Positions 1-8,531 of a stretch of DNA of 64,000 bases are shown one piece after another. The translations under genes and the position numbers were made by a program. Positions within the stretch are counted from its first letter, which is position 1. Every line of letters starts with the position of its first letter. The notes below the pieces were generated by a model. The model saw only the letters and a program-made list of their open reading frames with translations. It did not search any database and was not told where the DNA came from. Source of the stretch: Herbaspirillum sp. CF444 (GTDB lineage: Bacteria > Pseudomonadota > Gammaproteobacteria > Burkholderiales > Burkholderiaceae_D); NCBI RefSeq assembly GCF_000282135.1, contig NZ_AKJW01000018.1, positions 124,001-188,000 on the forward strand, read 5' to 3'.

Positions 1-750
1 GTCATGCTGGGTCGCCAGGTCAACATGACCTACCTGTCCACGCTGAAGTCCGACGTGATGGGACCGAACATCCACAGTATCGGCAATCTCGATGCTTACT
101 TGCCGAATGCACGCAGCGATAACGCCATTGGATATCTCGGGACCTTCTCCGACGTGACCGTGGGCGTAACCTACAGCTTCGGCCGCGACGCCACCGCCGC
201 AGGCGGTCCGGCATCGACCAACTGCGCCGGCGAGACCGCGGGCGACAGCAAGGCCTGCCGCCAGTACACCGGCCTGCTCGGGTACGACAACAAGTCCTTC
301 GGCGTCAACCTCGCGTACGACAAGCTCAACGGCGGTCCCAACGCGCTGCTGGGTTTGAACAGCAGCAGCTATACCGATACGCGCATCGGCCTGCACGGCT
401 ACTTCATGATCAGCGATGCGCGCATCGGCCTGGGCGTGCTGGATCGCAAGACGCAGACCGCGACCAAGAGCGATTCCGATCTGTACTACCTCGGCCTGAG
501 CTATCCGTTCACGGTGGCGCTGGTGCTGGATACGCAGATCTCGCGCCTGAAGTTCAAGGGCACGGCGAACTCCGCGACGCTGTCGGTGGCGCGCCTGACC
601 TACAACCTGTCCAAGCGCACCGCCTTGTACACGTCGCTCGGCTATATCAAGAATGCCGGCACCTCGGCGATTGCCGTCGATGCCGGCGGCACGGTCGGCA
701 CCGGCATGAACCAGCTGGGCGTCATGACGGGGATTCGCCATACTTTCTGA
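1..750 (+). CDS. Gram-negative porin, 3' part (5' end outside window)
   Basis: This is the C-terminal 249 residues of an outer-membrane trimeric porin of the Burkholderiales type. The frame is open to the left edge, so the start and signal peptide lie outside the window. The visible part alternates short amphipathic strands and loops and contains the family phrase YNLSKRTALYTSLGY. It ends in GIRHTF, the terminal Phe that the BAM machinery recognises in outer-membrane beta-barrels. A Cys pair (TNCAGETAGDSKACRQ) in a loop is unusual among the porins here and could form a disulfide. A 140-bp palindromic repeat and a terminator follow directly. The substrate is unknown. Confidence 0.85.
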   Translation, partial: VMLGRQVNMTYLSTLKSDVMGPNIHSIGNLDAYLPNARSDNAIGYLGTFSDVTVGVTYSFGRDATAAGGPASTNCAGETAGDSKACRQYTGLLGYDNKSFGVNLAYDKLNGGPNALLGLNSSSYTDTRIGLHGYFMISDARIGLGVLDRKTQTATKSDSDLYYLGLSYPFTVALVLDTQISRLKFKGTANSATLSVARLTYNLSKRTALYTSLGYIKNAGTSAIAVDAGGTVGTGMNQLGVMTGIRHTF

Positions 751-761
751 TGATATTTTTG

Positions 762-905
762 AGAACCTGTTCAAAGTCTGTAGCGAGAGGCCATCAGCTG
801 GTGGCGCCCGGAGCGGAGAAACCGGAGTGTACTTTAGTACATGAGGATTTCGAGCACCGGACGACGCCAGATCATGGCCTCGCAGTAAGACTTTGAACAG
901 GTTCT
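762..905. repeat. Palindromic intergenic repeat, family A copy 1
   Basis: An 18-bp perfect inverted repeat (AGAACCTGTTCAAAGTCT at 762-779, its complement at 888-905) encloses an imperfectly palindromic interior with the apex TGTACTTTAGTACA around 829-842, so the unit can fold into one long hairpin. The same unit occurs in reverse orientation at 30291-30430, and an end-only version lies at 62665-62707. It sits between the porin stop codon and the porin terminator. It is a non-coding, REP/MITE-like element. Confidence 0.85.
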
Positions 906-920
906 TGGCATCGTTGCCGG

Positions 921-956
921 AAGCGTGTCTTCTGAATGGACGACACGCTTTTTTTA
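921..956 (+). terminator. Rho-independent terminator downstream of the porin
   Basis: A stem AAGCGTGTC (921-929) and GACACGCTT (942-950) with a 12-nt loop is followed by a run of T residues. It ends transcription of the porin after the family A repeat. Confidence 0.8.
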
Positions 957-1054
957 TTTCTCCGTGTTTGCCCCGTCAGGGAGCACGACTGCCGATAACT
1001 GTGCAGGCGCGCAGAAGCTGCGCCTCATTGTCGTGCAAAACCTGGCTTGCCTAC

Positions 1055-1098
1055 CTGTATACAGCTTGGCATGAAATCTGCATACAGGTTTGGCATGA
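1055..1098 (+). promoter_or_regulatory. Tandem operator-like boxes before the GntR gene
   Basis: Two near-identical 20-21 bp units lie head to tail. CTGTATACAG (1055-1064, a perfect palindrome) and CTGCATACAG (1078-1087) are each followed by a TTGGCATGA-like tail. TGTATACA-type palindromes are typical targets of FCD-type GntR regulators, so autoregulation is likely. The second unit runs into the chosen start codon, so bound protein would cover the ribosome site. Confidence 0.5.
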
Positions 1099-1856
1099 CT
1101 ACATCATCCGAAATCAGCGACCGTATTCTTGAGTCCGTGCTGGCCAAGCGCCTGCTGCCGGGGGCGCGACTGAGCGAGCAGCAACTGGCGACCCTGTTCG
1201 GCTGCAGCCGGACCATCGTGCGCGAAGCCCTGACACGCTTGTCGGTGCGGCAACTCGTGGTGTCGAGCGTCGGCAGCGGCTGGTATATCGCCGCACCCAC
1301 GCAGGAAGAAGCGAGCGAAACCTTCGAAGCGCGGCGCGTCATCGAAACCGGCCTGCTGCGTAGCAGGGAGCGTCTCGACAGCGCCGGCCTCAAACGTCTG
1401 CGCCAGCATCTCCAGCAACAGCGCCGCGCGCTCAAGAGCGGCGATACCGGTTTGCGTAGCTTCTTGCTGGGCGACTTCCATGTCTGCCTGGCGCAATGCC
1501 TGGGCAACGCCGTGCTGGCCAATACCCTGAAAGACCTGACGGCGCGCACCACGCTGATCGCGATTGAACATCAGAGCGACGCCGATGCGGCGCATTCCTG
1601 CGAAGAACATGCACGGATCGTCGAAGCGCTCGATGCCGGCGATCTGGCGCGCGCAGAGAAACTGATGGCGGCGCATCTCGGCACCTGGCACCTCAAGTTG
1701 CCGATGCAGGATGAGACGGCTGCCGCCCGCGCTCCCGATCCCTTGATGGCGCTGCAGGAAGTCTTGCAGCCGCTGGATGTGCACGGCGCATCCCGGACTC
1801 CATCACCGAAAACCGCCGCAAAGGACCGCACTGCGCGGCCGTCCCGTTCAACCTGA
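1095..1856 (+). CDS. GntR-family (FCD) transcriptional regulator
   Basis: This is a cytoplasmic DNA-binding repressor or activator. Residues about 5-75 form the winged helix-turn-helix (QQLATLFGCSRTIVREALTRLSVRQLV). Residues about 85-225 are a helical FCD ligand domain with the spaced His pattern typical of metal-assisted carboxylate binding (GDFHVCLA, EEHARIVEALDAGD, MAAHLGTWH). I use the ATG at 1095 (253 aa) because the GntR domain begins there; ATGs at 1047 and 1071 would run through the operator-like repeats. It lies just upstream of, and co-directional with, a solute-binding protein and an amidase, which it probably regulates. The ligand is unknown. Confidence 0.85.
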   Translation: MTTSSEISDRILESVLAKRLLPGARLSEQQLATLFGCSRTIVREALTRLSVRQLVVSSVGSGWYIAAPTQEEASETFEARRVIETGLLRSRERLDSAGLKRLRQHLQQQRRALKSGDTGLRSFLLGDFHVCLAQCLGNAVLANTLKDLTARTTLIAIEHQSDADAAHSCEEHARIVEALDAGDLARAEKLMAAHLGTWHLKLPMQDETAAARAPDPLMALQEVLQPLDVHGASRTPSPKTAAKDRTARPSRST

Positions 1857-1870
1857 CCTGGAGTAAAGTA

Positions 1871-2668
1871 ATGATGACCATCACCAAACGTCGTTTTTTC
1901 CTAGCTGTCGCCGCGTTGGCGCTGTTCGCGTCGGCTTGCGGCGCACGGGCGCAGAGCGCGCTCGACGACATCCAGAAGACGAAGCAGATCCGCATTGCGA
2001 TTCCGACCGATTTTGCGCCTTACGGCTTTGTCGACGCCGACCTGCATCCGCAGGGGTTGGATATCGACATGGCCAATTACGTCGGCGCCAAACTGGGCGT
2101 CAAGGTGGTGCTGGTGCCGGTGACCAGCGCCAACCGCATTCCTTATCTGCAGACCAAAAAGGTCGATATCGTCATCTCCACGCTGGGCAAGAATCCCGAT
2201 CGTGAAAAGGCGATCGACTTCACGGTCGCCTACTCGCCGTTCTTCATCGGCGTGTTCGGTCCCAAGACCATGGCGGTCAAATCCGGCGCTGATCTGGCCG
2301 GCAAGTCTATCGCCGTCACACGCGGATCGATGGATGACATGGAGCTGACCAGGATCGCACCGGCGACGACCGGCCTGCGCCGCTTCGAGGACAACAACAC
2401 GACCATCTCCGCCTACATGGCCGGACAGACGCAATTGGTCGCCACCAGCGTGCAGGTGGCCGACGTGATGATGAAGAAAAGTCCGCAAATGGGCACCGAG
2501 TTCAAGTTCGTGCTCAAGGTGTCGCCGAATTTCATCGGCCTGGCCAAGAACGAAGACAAGCTGCGCGGCCGCCTGAACGAGATCCTGATGGAAGCGAAGA
2601 AGAGCGGCGAACTCGACAAGCTGTCGCAGAAATGGCTGAGCCGTCCTGCCGGCGACCTGCCGGAATAA
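1871..2668 (+). CDS. ABC transporter substrate-binding protein, family 3 (amino-acid type)
   Basis: This is a periplasmic solute-binding protein of 265 aa. It has an N-terminal signal (KRRFFLAVAALALFASACGARAQS) cleaved either at ARA-QS or at a poor lipobox ending in Cys. The mature part has the family 3 (SBP_bac_3) layout: IRIAIPTDFAPYGFVD at the start, GLDIDMANYVGAKLG, and a second-lobe crossover near KSIAVTRGSMDDMEL. A GGAG Shine-Dalgarno lies 8-10 nt before the ATG. It is 14 bp downstream of the GntR gene and 12 bp before the amidase, so the three probably form an operon. No permease or ATPase gene accompanies it here, so it must share membrane components encoded elsewhere. Confidence 0.85.
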   Translation: MMTITKRRFFLAVAALALFASACGARAQSALDDIQKTKQIRIAIPTDFAPYGFVDADLHPQGLDIDMANYVGAKLGVKVVLVPVTSANRIPYLQTKKVDIVISTLGKNPDREKAIDFTVAYSPFFIGVFGPKTMAVKSGADLAGKSIAVTRGSMDDMELTRIAPATTGLRRFEDNNTTISAYMAGQTQLVATSVQVADVMMKKSPQMGTEFKFVLKVSPNFIGLAKNEDKLRGRLNEILMEAKKSGELDKLSQKWLSRPAGDLPE

Positions 2669-2680
2669 GTTGATCAGCCG

Positions 2681-4096
2681 ATGAAAGACGAACTGTGGCG
2701 CCTCGACGCCGCGCAGCTTGCGGCCGGCTATCGCAGCGGCGCCTTCACGCCGGTGCAGGCGCTGGAGGCTTGCCTGGCCCGCATCGCGCAATGCCAGCCG
2801 GCGATCAACGCCATGGTGGTCATCGACGCCGACGGCGCGCGTGCTGCGGCGCAGGCCAGCCTTGCACGATGGAATGCGTCTGCGCCGCTCGGGCCGCTCG
2901 ACGGCGTGCCGGTCAGCGTCAAGGACAACATGCACGTTGCCGGCATGCCGACGACGTGGGGCAGTCGTTTGCTTCAGGGTTTCGTCGCAGCCAGGGATGA
3001 GTTGCCGGTGGCGCGTCTGCGCAGCGCCGGTGCGGTACTGATCGGCAAGACCAATCTGCCGGAGTTCGCCATGCAAGGGTATACATGGAACGGCTTGCAC
3101 GGCGCTTCGCGCAATCCCTGGAACACGGCATTGACGCCCGGCGGTTCGTCCGGCGGCGCGGCCGCGGCGGTTGCCGCCGGCTGCGGCCCGTTGGCGCTGG
3201 CGACCGACGGCGGCGGTTCGATCCGGCGTCCGGCATCGCATTGCGGGCTGGTGGGATTCAAGCCGTCAGCGGGCCTGGTGCCGCGCAGCGACGGCTTGCC
3301 GGAAATTTTTCTCGACTACGAAGTCGCCGGCGGCATCGGCCGCAGTGTTGCCGACGTCGCTGCATTCACCCGCGTGCTGGCCGGGTGCGATCTGACGGCG
3401 CCGGTACCGCATAGGGCGCGCATCCTGTTCGTGCCGCGCTTCGGCGGCCATCCCGTCGACGCCGGTATCGCTGCACAGCTGGCACAGGCGGCCGATCGGT
3501 TTGCCGCGCTCGGCCATGATGTCGTGCAGAGTGAATCCTTCGAGCTCGCGGAGGAGATCAATCAGCGCTGGTCTGCACTGTCGACTGCGGGATTGGTGTG
3601 GATGATGGAGCGCGTCGCTTCTTATCCGGAATTCGCCGCCGCGTGCGGTACCGGCACGGAGCCGGAACTGCTGTTGGGCAACGCTGCACGCGAGCATCTA
3701 TCGGCCGGTCGCAGGCAGGCGTCGTCGGCCCTGTTTGAGACGCTGGCTGCGGTGCGTACGCTCAAACTGCGTCTGTCCGGGATTTTCAGTCAGTACGACG
3801 CCATCCTGACACCGGCCACGGCGGCGCTGCCCTGGCCCGCAGAACAGACGCATCCGGCGGCGATCGCCGGCAGCGCCGTCGGGCCGCGTGGGCATGCAAT
3901 ATTCACCGCGTTTGCCAATGCCGCCGGATTGCCGGCGATCGCCTTGCCGACAGGCCTGGTCGAGGGCATGCCGACCGGTTTGCAATTGATAGGCATGCAG
4001 GGGCGGGACGCCGGGTTGCTGGCACTGGCGCAGCAATACGAGCATGCGCATCCCTGGCAGGAACGCTGGCCGGATGCGGGATACGTTCCTGTCTGA
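2681..4096 (+). CDS. Amidase (amidase-signature family)
   Basis: A 471-aa amidase-signature hydrolase of the GatA/AtzE group. The Ser-cisSer-Lys machinery is visible: Lys81 in VSVKDNMHVAG, the Gly/Ser-rich loop TPGGSSGGAAAA (Ser156/157), and nucleophile Ser180 in ATDGGGSIRRPA. The usual SIRIPA is SIRRPA here. It hydrolyses a carboxamide or carbamoyl bond; the substrate cannot be read from the sequence. It is not GatA, as no gatC or gatB lies nearby. Its place behind a GntR gene and a binding protein suggests a catabolic amidase for an imported amide. Confidence 0.85.
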   Translation: MKDELWRLDAAQLAAGYRSGAFTPVQALEACLARIAQCQPAINAMVVIDADGARAAAQASLARWNASAPLGPLDGVPVSVKDNMHVAGMPTTWGSRLLQGFVAARDELPVARLRSAGAVLIGKTNLPEFAMQGYTWNGLHGASRNPWNTALTPGGSSGGAAAAVAAGCGPLALATDGGGSIRRPASHCGLVGFKPSAGLVPRSDGLPEIFLDYEVAGGIGRSVADVAAFTRVLAGCDLTAPVPHRARILFVPRFGGHPVDAGIAAQLAQAADRFAALGHDVVQSESFELAEEINQRWSALSTAGLVWMMERVASYPEFAAACGTGTEPELLLGNAAREHLSAGRRQASSALFETLAAVRTLKLRLSGIFSQYDAILTPATAALPWPAEQTHPAAIAGSAVGPRGHAIFTAFANAAGLPAIALPTGLVEGMPTGLQLIGMQGRDAGLLALAQQYEHAHPWQERWPDAGYVPV

Positions 4097-4120
4097 TTGC
4101 AAGAATGCGTGGACCGGCGG

Positions 4121-4747
4121 CTACTTGGCCCAGCCGCGCGGTCGCGTCAGTTCGAAGTTGGCCTCGCTGCGCGTGCGGCCGTACCAGTCGCCGCCCATGC
4201 GCGAGAGCAGGTTCAGTTTTTCCGGATCGGGCAATTGCTTGTCGTTGAGGATGCGTTCATCGAAATGCGCCGCCAGCACGCGCGCCAGCAAGATATGGCA
4301 GGACGGCGCCTCGGCGGGGTAGGGCAGGCAACTGACCAGTGCGCATTCGAGACTGACCGGCGCCGCCGCGACACGTGGCGGACGCACCAGCGAAGACGGC
4401 GTGGAGGCGATGCCGCAGCGATCGAATTCGCTGATATCGGCGTCGTAGGAAAACGAAGTTTCATTCATGGCGTCGGCCAGTTCGAAGCCGACCAGGTTGA
4501 CCACCAGTTGCCCGGTTTCCTGCGCGTTGCGCACGGTGTCCTTGATGCTGCCGTCGCGTTGCACCAGCGGCGAGATCATCACCGTCGGCGGTTTGCCGGT
4601 GACCATCTGGAAAAAGCTGAACGGCGCCAGGTTGTTCACGCCCGATGCGGACACGGTCGATACCCAGGCGACCGGGCGGGGAATGACGGCCGAGGCCAAC
4701 CAGCTATAGGCCTGGCGCGGGTCGACGTTGCCAAAATCAATATACAT
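4121..4747 (-). CDS. Flavin reductase-like FMN-binding split-barrel protein
   Basis: A 208-aa protein of the DIM6/NTAB flavin-reductase-like group, which binds FMN in a split barrel. The start at 4747 (MYIDFGNVDPRQAYSWL) is preceded by GGAG. Typical phrases are SAVIPRPVAWVSTV, NNLAPFSFFQMV, PPTVMIS and TGQLVVNL. Family members reduce free flavin for two-component oxygenases or act as small redox enzymes. It converges on the amidase with 24 bp between stops and diverges from nicR. The nic pathway here needs no separate flavin reductase, since NicC is single-component, so its partner is unclear. Confidence 0.8.
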   Translation of the reverse strand: MYIDFGNVDPRQAYSWLASAVIPRPVAWVSTVSASGVNNLAPFSFFQMVTGKPPTVMISPLVQRDGSIKDTVRNAQETGQLVVNLVGFELADAMNETSFSYDADISEFDRCGIASTPSSLVRPPRVAAAPVSLECALVSCLPYPAEAPSCHILLARVLAAHFDERILNDKQLPDPEKLNLLSRMGGDWYGRTRSEANFELTRPRGWAK

Positions 4748-4999
4748 AACAACTCCAAAGTGGTGCGGCCATCGTGTGCCGCCGCAACCCAGACCTGCGA
4801 AGGCCGGGATTTGATCTGACGCAAGAACGCTTGCCTTTCGCCTGCCGGCGAACGCCTTCGCCGGTATACTTCGATTCTGGCATTGCCGGACCGTTGCCGG
4901 GCAGCTTTTACGCATTCGCTTGCACACCGGCTGTCTTTAGCTTGCTATTGCAGTCAGGAAAAGCGATAGTTTTACATATTCAGACCAAGACCAGAACCC
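4748..4999. promoter_or_regulatory. Divergent promoter region, flavin reductase gene / nicR
   Basis: 252 bp without a convincing gene between the divergent starts at 4747 and 5000. The right half is locally AT-rich (about 4935-4985), as expected for the nicR promoter. I could not assign convincing -35 and -10 hexamers, and I do not see the GTGT-N2-ACAC boxes found in the nicE/nicC promoter region. Confidence 0.4.
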
Positions 5000-5470
5000 G
5001 TGCCTAAAAGCAAAAATATTTCACCCGAGCAGGCCAAGGATGCCGATGCGCTTGGCAGCTATCATTTCTCCGAGCAAGTAGGCCATTTATTGCGCCGCGC
5101 GTATCAGCACCATGTCGCGATTTTCCAGCAGCATATTTCGGATTCGCAGCTCACCGCGGCGCAGTTCGTGACGATGTGCGCGATTCAGGAGCATGGCACG
5201 TGTTCCCTGAGCGATATCGTCAAAACCACGGCGATCGACCAGGCGACCATTCGCGGCATTATCGAGCGGCTCAAGCTGCGCGAGCTGATCGTGCTGTCGC
5301 ACGACGCCGCGGATCGCCGCAAGGTGCTGGTGACGCTGAGCGACGCCGGCGCATCGCTGGTAAAGTCGACCGTGCCGCATGCGGCGGATATCTCGGAAGC
5401 GACTTTCGGCAAGCTCAATCCGGCCGAGCGCGTTGCGATCATGTTCCTGCTGCGCAAGATGATCGACTGA
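5000..5470 (+). CDS. nicR: MarR-family regulator, NicR-like repressor of nicotinate catabolism
   Basis: A 156-aa MarR regulator with a GTG start at 5000. The winged helix-turn-helix spans about residues 45-125, with CSLSDIVKTTAIDQATIRGIIERLKLRELI and the wing DAADRRKVLVTLSDAG (the DxRxxxVxLT-type MarR wing). Its size and place beside nic genes match NicR of the aerobic nicotinate pathway, which represses nic promoters until 6-hydroxynicotinate is present. Its stop is 2 bp from the converging stop of the nicB molybdenum-subunit gene, so no terminator separates them. Candidate operators are at 11307-11342 and 11511-11522. Confidence 0.75.
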   Translation: MPKSKNISPEQAKDADALGSYHFSEQVGHLLRRAYQHHVAIFQQHISDSQLTAAQFVTMCAIQEHGTCSLSDIVKTTAIDQATIRGIIERLKLRELIVLSHDAADRRKVLVTLSDAGASLVKSTVPHAADISEATFGKLNPAERVAIMFLLRKMID

Positions 5471-5472
5471 TT

Positions 5473-7782
5473 TCAGTTCCTGCCTGCCGGTGCGGCCAGC
5501 GCCTGCAGAATCTTTTCTGCGGTAAAAGGAGGCTGGCGAAAACGCCGGCCGGTCGCGTCAAACAGGGCATTGGCGATTGCCGCCGCGCTCGGTACGGAAG
5601 CCGACTCGCCGGCGCCCAGCGGCGGTTCTCCCTGCCGCTCCATCAACACCAGTTCCACAGGCGGCACTTCGCCGAATTTCAATATCGGATAAGCGCCCCA
5701 TTCCAGGCTGTTCACTCCTTGCGCATCAAAGCGCACCTGCTCCTTCAATACCCGGCTCAGCGACTGGATGATGTTGCCGTGCATCTGATGCCGCACGCCG
5801 TCAGGGTTGACCATCATGCCGGTATCCTGTCCGACCACCACTCGGTTCACCGTCAACGCGCCCGATCGCGGATCGACGCTGATGTCGATTACCCATGCCG
5901 ACCATGCTGCGCCGAAGCCGGGGAATTTACTGTGGACGTAGCGTGCATAGGCGATGCCGCGTCCGAGCAGCAGGCCGTCCATCCCGGCGATGCCGCGCGA
6001 GCCCGCGGCGCGCGCTTTCCATTGGGCGCGTTCAGCCGTGGCTTGCAGCAATTCGGCGGCGCGCTGGTCGTCGAGATGGCGCAGGCGGTATTCCAGCGGA
6101 TCGGCGCCGGCTTCGTGTGCAAGCTCGTCCATGAAGGCATCGTGCGCGAAGGAGTTCGGCAGCGCCGAGACGCCGCGCAGCCATGCCGAGCGGACTACGG
6201 GGGCCGTGTCGTCGCAGGCGATGCGGGTGTGCGCATAGCGGTAGGGCGGCACGGAAGTGCGGTCGCCCATCTCGAGCACCCGCGGCTCGGAAGGGACGGC
6301 GCCGGTCAGCAGCAGGGCCAGCGTCGGCGCGTCGTTGGAGGGATAGCGCGTAATGAAGTCGTAGGCGCCGAGCTCGCCTTCGCCGTCGATGCTGCCGCGC
6401 ACGCGCATCAGTTGCGCGGCGCCTTTGGGTTCCCATGCGTGTTCTTGCTCGCGCGTCAGTTGGACGCGCACGGGACGGCCGACGGCACGCGACAGCAACG
6501 CGGCGTCGGCGCCGACATCATCGGCGCAATTGCGGCCGTAGCAACCTGCGGCTTCCATGCGGACGACTTCAATCTTGCCTTCATCGATTTGCAGCAGCTG
6601 CGCCAGATCGATGCGCAGCACATGCGGATTTTGCGTGCCCGACCAGACCGTCAGGCCATCCTCGCGAAAATCCGCCAGGGAGCACGAAGGGCCGATCGAC
6701 GCGTGCATCTGGTAAGGCCAGACATAGGTGCGTTCAAGCGCCACGCCATCGCCGGACCGCGCTCGGGAGAATGCGGCCGCGGCGTCGCCTTGCCGCAGCA
6801 GCTCGCGCCGTCGCGAGGGCAGGTTGTGCAAGGTGGTTTCGAGATCGGCCATATCCGGCAGCGGCTGCTGCGGCTTCCATTGCACCCTGAGTTCGCGCGC
6901 GGCGCGTTGCGCCTGTTCCTCGCGCTCGGCGACGATGCCGATGAAGTCGCCTTGCACCACGATTGCCACGATGCCGGGCAGATGAGCGACGGAGGCCTTG
7001 TCGACCACGATCAGGCTGGCGCCGACGAAGGCACCGCCGTCGCGTCCGGCATACGGCGGGCGCACCACGCGTGCGTGCAGCATGCCGGGAACACGCATGT
7101 CGTGGACGTACACCAGTTCGCCCGTCACCTTGGCGGGAATGTCGACGCGCCGCGTGCTGCGGCCGACGACGCGATACTGGTCGACAGGCTTGAGGGCCAC
7201 CTCGCCGGCCGACAGCGGCAGCTCGATGCGCCTGCCGCGCAGCAGGTGTGCGTAACTGATCGACTTGGCCGGATTGTCGGCGGTGCTTACGATGCCGTCG
7301 CGCACCTGCAGCGCAGCGACGTCGGCTTGCAGATGTTGCGCGGCCAGCGCCAGCAGTTGATGACGCGCCTGGGCGGCGGCTTTTCTGAGCGGAATGGCGG
7401 AAATCTGTATCGTCGCGCTGGCGATGGTGGGGCCTTGATTGGGCGCTTCTTCGGTATGGCCCAGCACCATGGTGACGGCGTCGGGCGCGACGTCGAGTTC
7501 CTCCGCGACGATTTGCGCCAGCGAGGTGCGGATGCCGGTGCCGAGGTCGACGTGGCCGTTGAACGCCATCACGCGCCCATCGCCGAACAGGGCGATAAAG
7601 ACGTCGGGCTCGCGCGGCACATAGGACGAGGCTGCGCCGGGTTGGCCGGGCGCAGGCTTGGCGGCCGCCTGCGGCGCGCGCGTCACCAGCAGCACGTCGC
7701 CGCTGTCGAGCAGGCGGCGGCGCGTGTCGCTGGGTACGAGGATCGCCGGCGAGGCGCGACCGTTCGTCTGCTGCTGATCCAT
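5473..7782 (-). CDS. nicB: Nicotinate hydroxylase molybdopterin subunit (NicB-type, without cytochrome domains)
   Basis: A 769-aa xanthine-dehydrogenase-type molybdenum subunit that hydroxylates nicotinate at C6. The start at 7782 (MDQQQTNGRAS) has GGAAGG upstream; a TTG one codon earlier is less likely. It opens with the NicB-type module (VDLGTGIRTSLAQIVAEEL, about residue 78 on), then KVTGELVYVHDMRVPGMLHARVVRPP, the GCYGRNCADDVGADAA loop, the substrate-pocket motif RGVSALPNSFAHDAFMDE and catalytic Glu726 in GAGES. Pseudomonas NicB carries three C-terminal cytochrome c domains on one chain. This protein stops after the Mo domain; the haem part is encoded at 13366-16374. It is last in the leftward nicE-D-X-F-B run. 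Confidence 0.8.
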   Translation of the reverse strand: MDQQQTNGRASPAILVPSDTRRRLLDSGDVLLVTRAPQAAAKPAPGQPGAASSYVPREPDVFIALFGDGRVMAFNGHVDLGTGIRTSLAQIVAEELDVAPDAVTMVLGHTEEAPNQGPTIASATIQISAIPLRKAAAQARHQLLALAAQHLQADVAALQVRDGIVSTADNPAKSISYAHLLRGRRIELPLSAGEVALKPVDQYRVVGRSTRRVDIPAKVTGELVYVHDMRVPGMLHARVVRPPYAGRDGGAFVGASLIVVDKASVAHLPGIVAIVVQGDFIGIVAEREEQAQRAARELRVQWKPQQPLPDMADLETTLHNLPSRRRELLRQGDAAAAFSRARSGDGVALERTYVWPYQMHASIGPSCSLADFREDGLTVWSGTQNPHVLRIDLAQLLQIDEGKIEVVRMEAAGCYGRNCADDVGADAALLSRAVGRPVRVQLTREQEHAWEPKGAAQLMRVRGSIDGEGELGAYDFITRYPSNDAPTLALLLTGAVPSEPRVLEMGDRTSVPPYRYAHTRIACDDTAPVVRSAWLRGVSALPNSFAHDAFMDELAHEAGADPLEYRLRHLDDQRAAELLQATAERAQWKARAAGSRGIAGMDGLLLGRGIAYARYVHSKFPGFGAAWSAWVIDISVDPRSGALTVNRVVVGQDTGMMVNPDGVRHQMHGNIIQSLSRVLKEQVRFDAQGVNSLEWGAYPILKFGEVPPVELVLMERQGEPPLGAGESASVPSAAAIANALFDATGRRFRQPPFTAEKILQALAAPAGRN

Positions 7783-7828
7783 CAATGCCTTCCGTGCGGT
7801 TGGTTGTCGGTGCCGGTCGATGTTCCGA

Positions 7829-8461
7829 TCAGGCCTTGCCGGCGCGGGCAGTTGCTTCCAGCGCCTCGGTCAACGGCAATACTGTCGCATATTTTTGCGC
7901 CATGTCGAACAAGTTTGCCTCATGCGGGGCAATCGCGCGGTCGCCGACGCAATCGGACACCACCAGCGGACGAAATCCCCATGACATCGCATCGACGACG
8001 CTGGCGCGCACGCAACCGCTGGTGACGGCGCCGGCGACCAGCAAGGTCTGCACGCCATGCTGCGTCAACCAGGGGGCCAGCGAGGTGCCGAAGAAAGCCG
8101 ACGGTACGGTCTTGCGCACCACCAGCTCGCCGGCGGCGGGCGTCAATTCCGCGACGATGGCGCTGTTGGGGGTGTCTTCGGTCAGCGTCATCATGCCCGG
8201 CACCTTGATGCCGAAAATATTGCGGTCGGACGCGTCGTCGGCGAAGACGATGCGGCTGTGCGCGACGGCCCAGCCCTGCTGGCGCGCATGCGCCAGCAGT
8301 TTCTCGGTCCGGGCGATGGCGGGGGCGATATTGCCGCCGCCGAAGACATCCGGATTGGCGAAGCCGTTGACGAAATCGACGATCAACAGGCCGAACGGCG
8401 CTTTGGCTTCCAGCGTCTGGCCGAAGCCCTGGCGCTCGTAGGTGGAGATTTCCTTGTGCAT
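7829..8461 (-). CDS. nicF: Maleamate amidohydrolase
   Basis: A 210-aa isochorismatase-fold hydrolase that converts maleamate to maleate and ammonia. The catalytic triad is Asp29 (LLIVDFVNGF), Lys117 (VVRKTVPSAFFGT) and Cys150 (GAVTSGCVRASVVDA). A non-proline cis-peptide is expected before the Cys loop. The start at 8461 (MHKEISTYERQGF) has AAGGA upstream. Length and N-terminus agree with NicF of Pseudomonas putida. It sits between nicX and nicB in the leftward nic transcription unit, 46 bp from the nicB start. Confidence 0.87.
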   Translation of the reverse strand: MHKEISTYERQGFGQTLEAKAPFGLLIVDFVNGFANPDVFGGGNIAPAIARTEKLLAHARQQGWAVAHSRIVFADDASDRNIFGIKVPGMMTLTEDTPNSAIVAELTPAAGELVVRKTVPSAFFGTSLAPWLTQHGVQTLLVAGAVTSGCVRASVVDAMSWGFRPLVVSDCVGDRAIAPHEANLFDMAQKYATVLPLTEALEATARAGKA

Positions 8462-8531
8462 GATCTGTTCCTTGCTGGATATGAGTCTGCCTATGAGGCT
8501 GCCCGAAAGAGGAGATAAAAGAGGCAATGAA

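Noticed and set aside
4097-4819. A 240-codon + strand frame after the amidase
   Set aside because: Antisense of the flavin reductase-like gene, which has a clear start, ribosome site and family motifs.
5176-8025. A 949-codon open frame on the + strand
   Set aside because: It is the antisense shadow of nicB and nicF in high-GC DNA; it has no recognisable domain, and the opposite strand carries clear enzymes.
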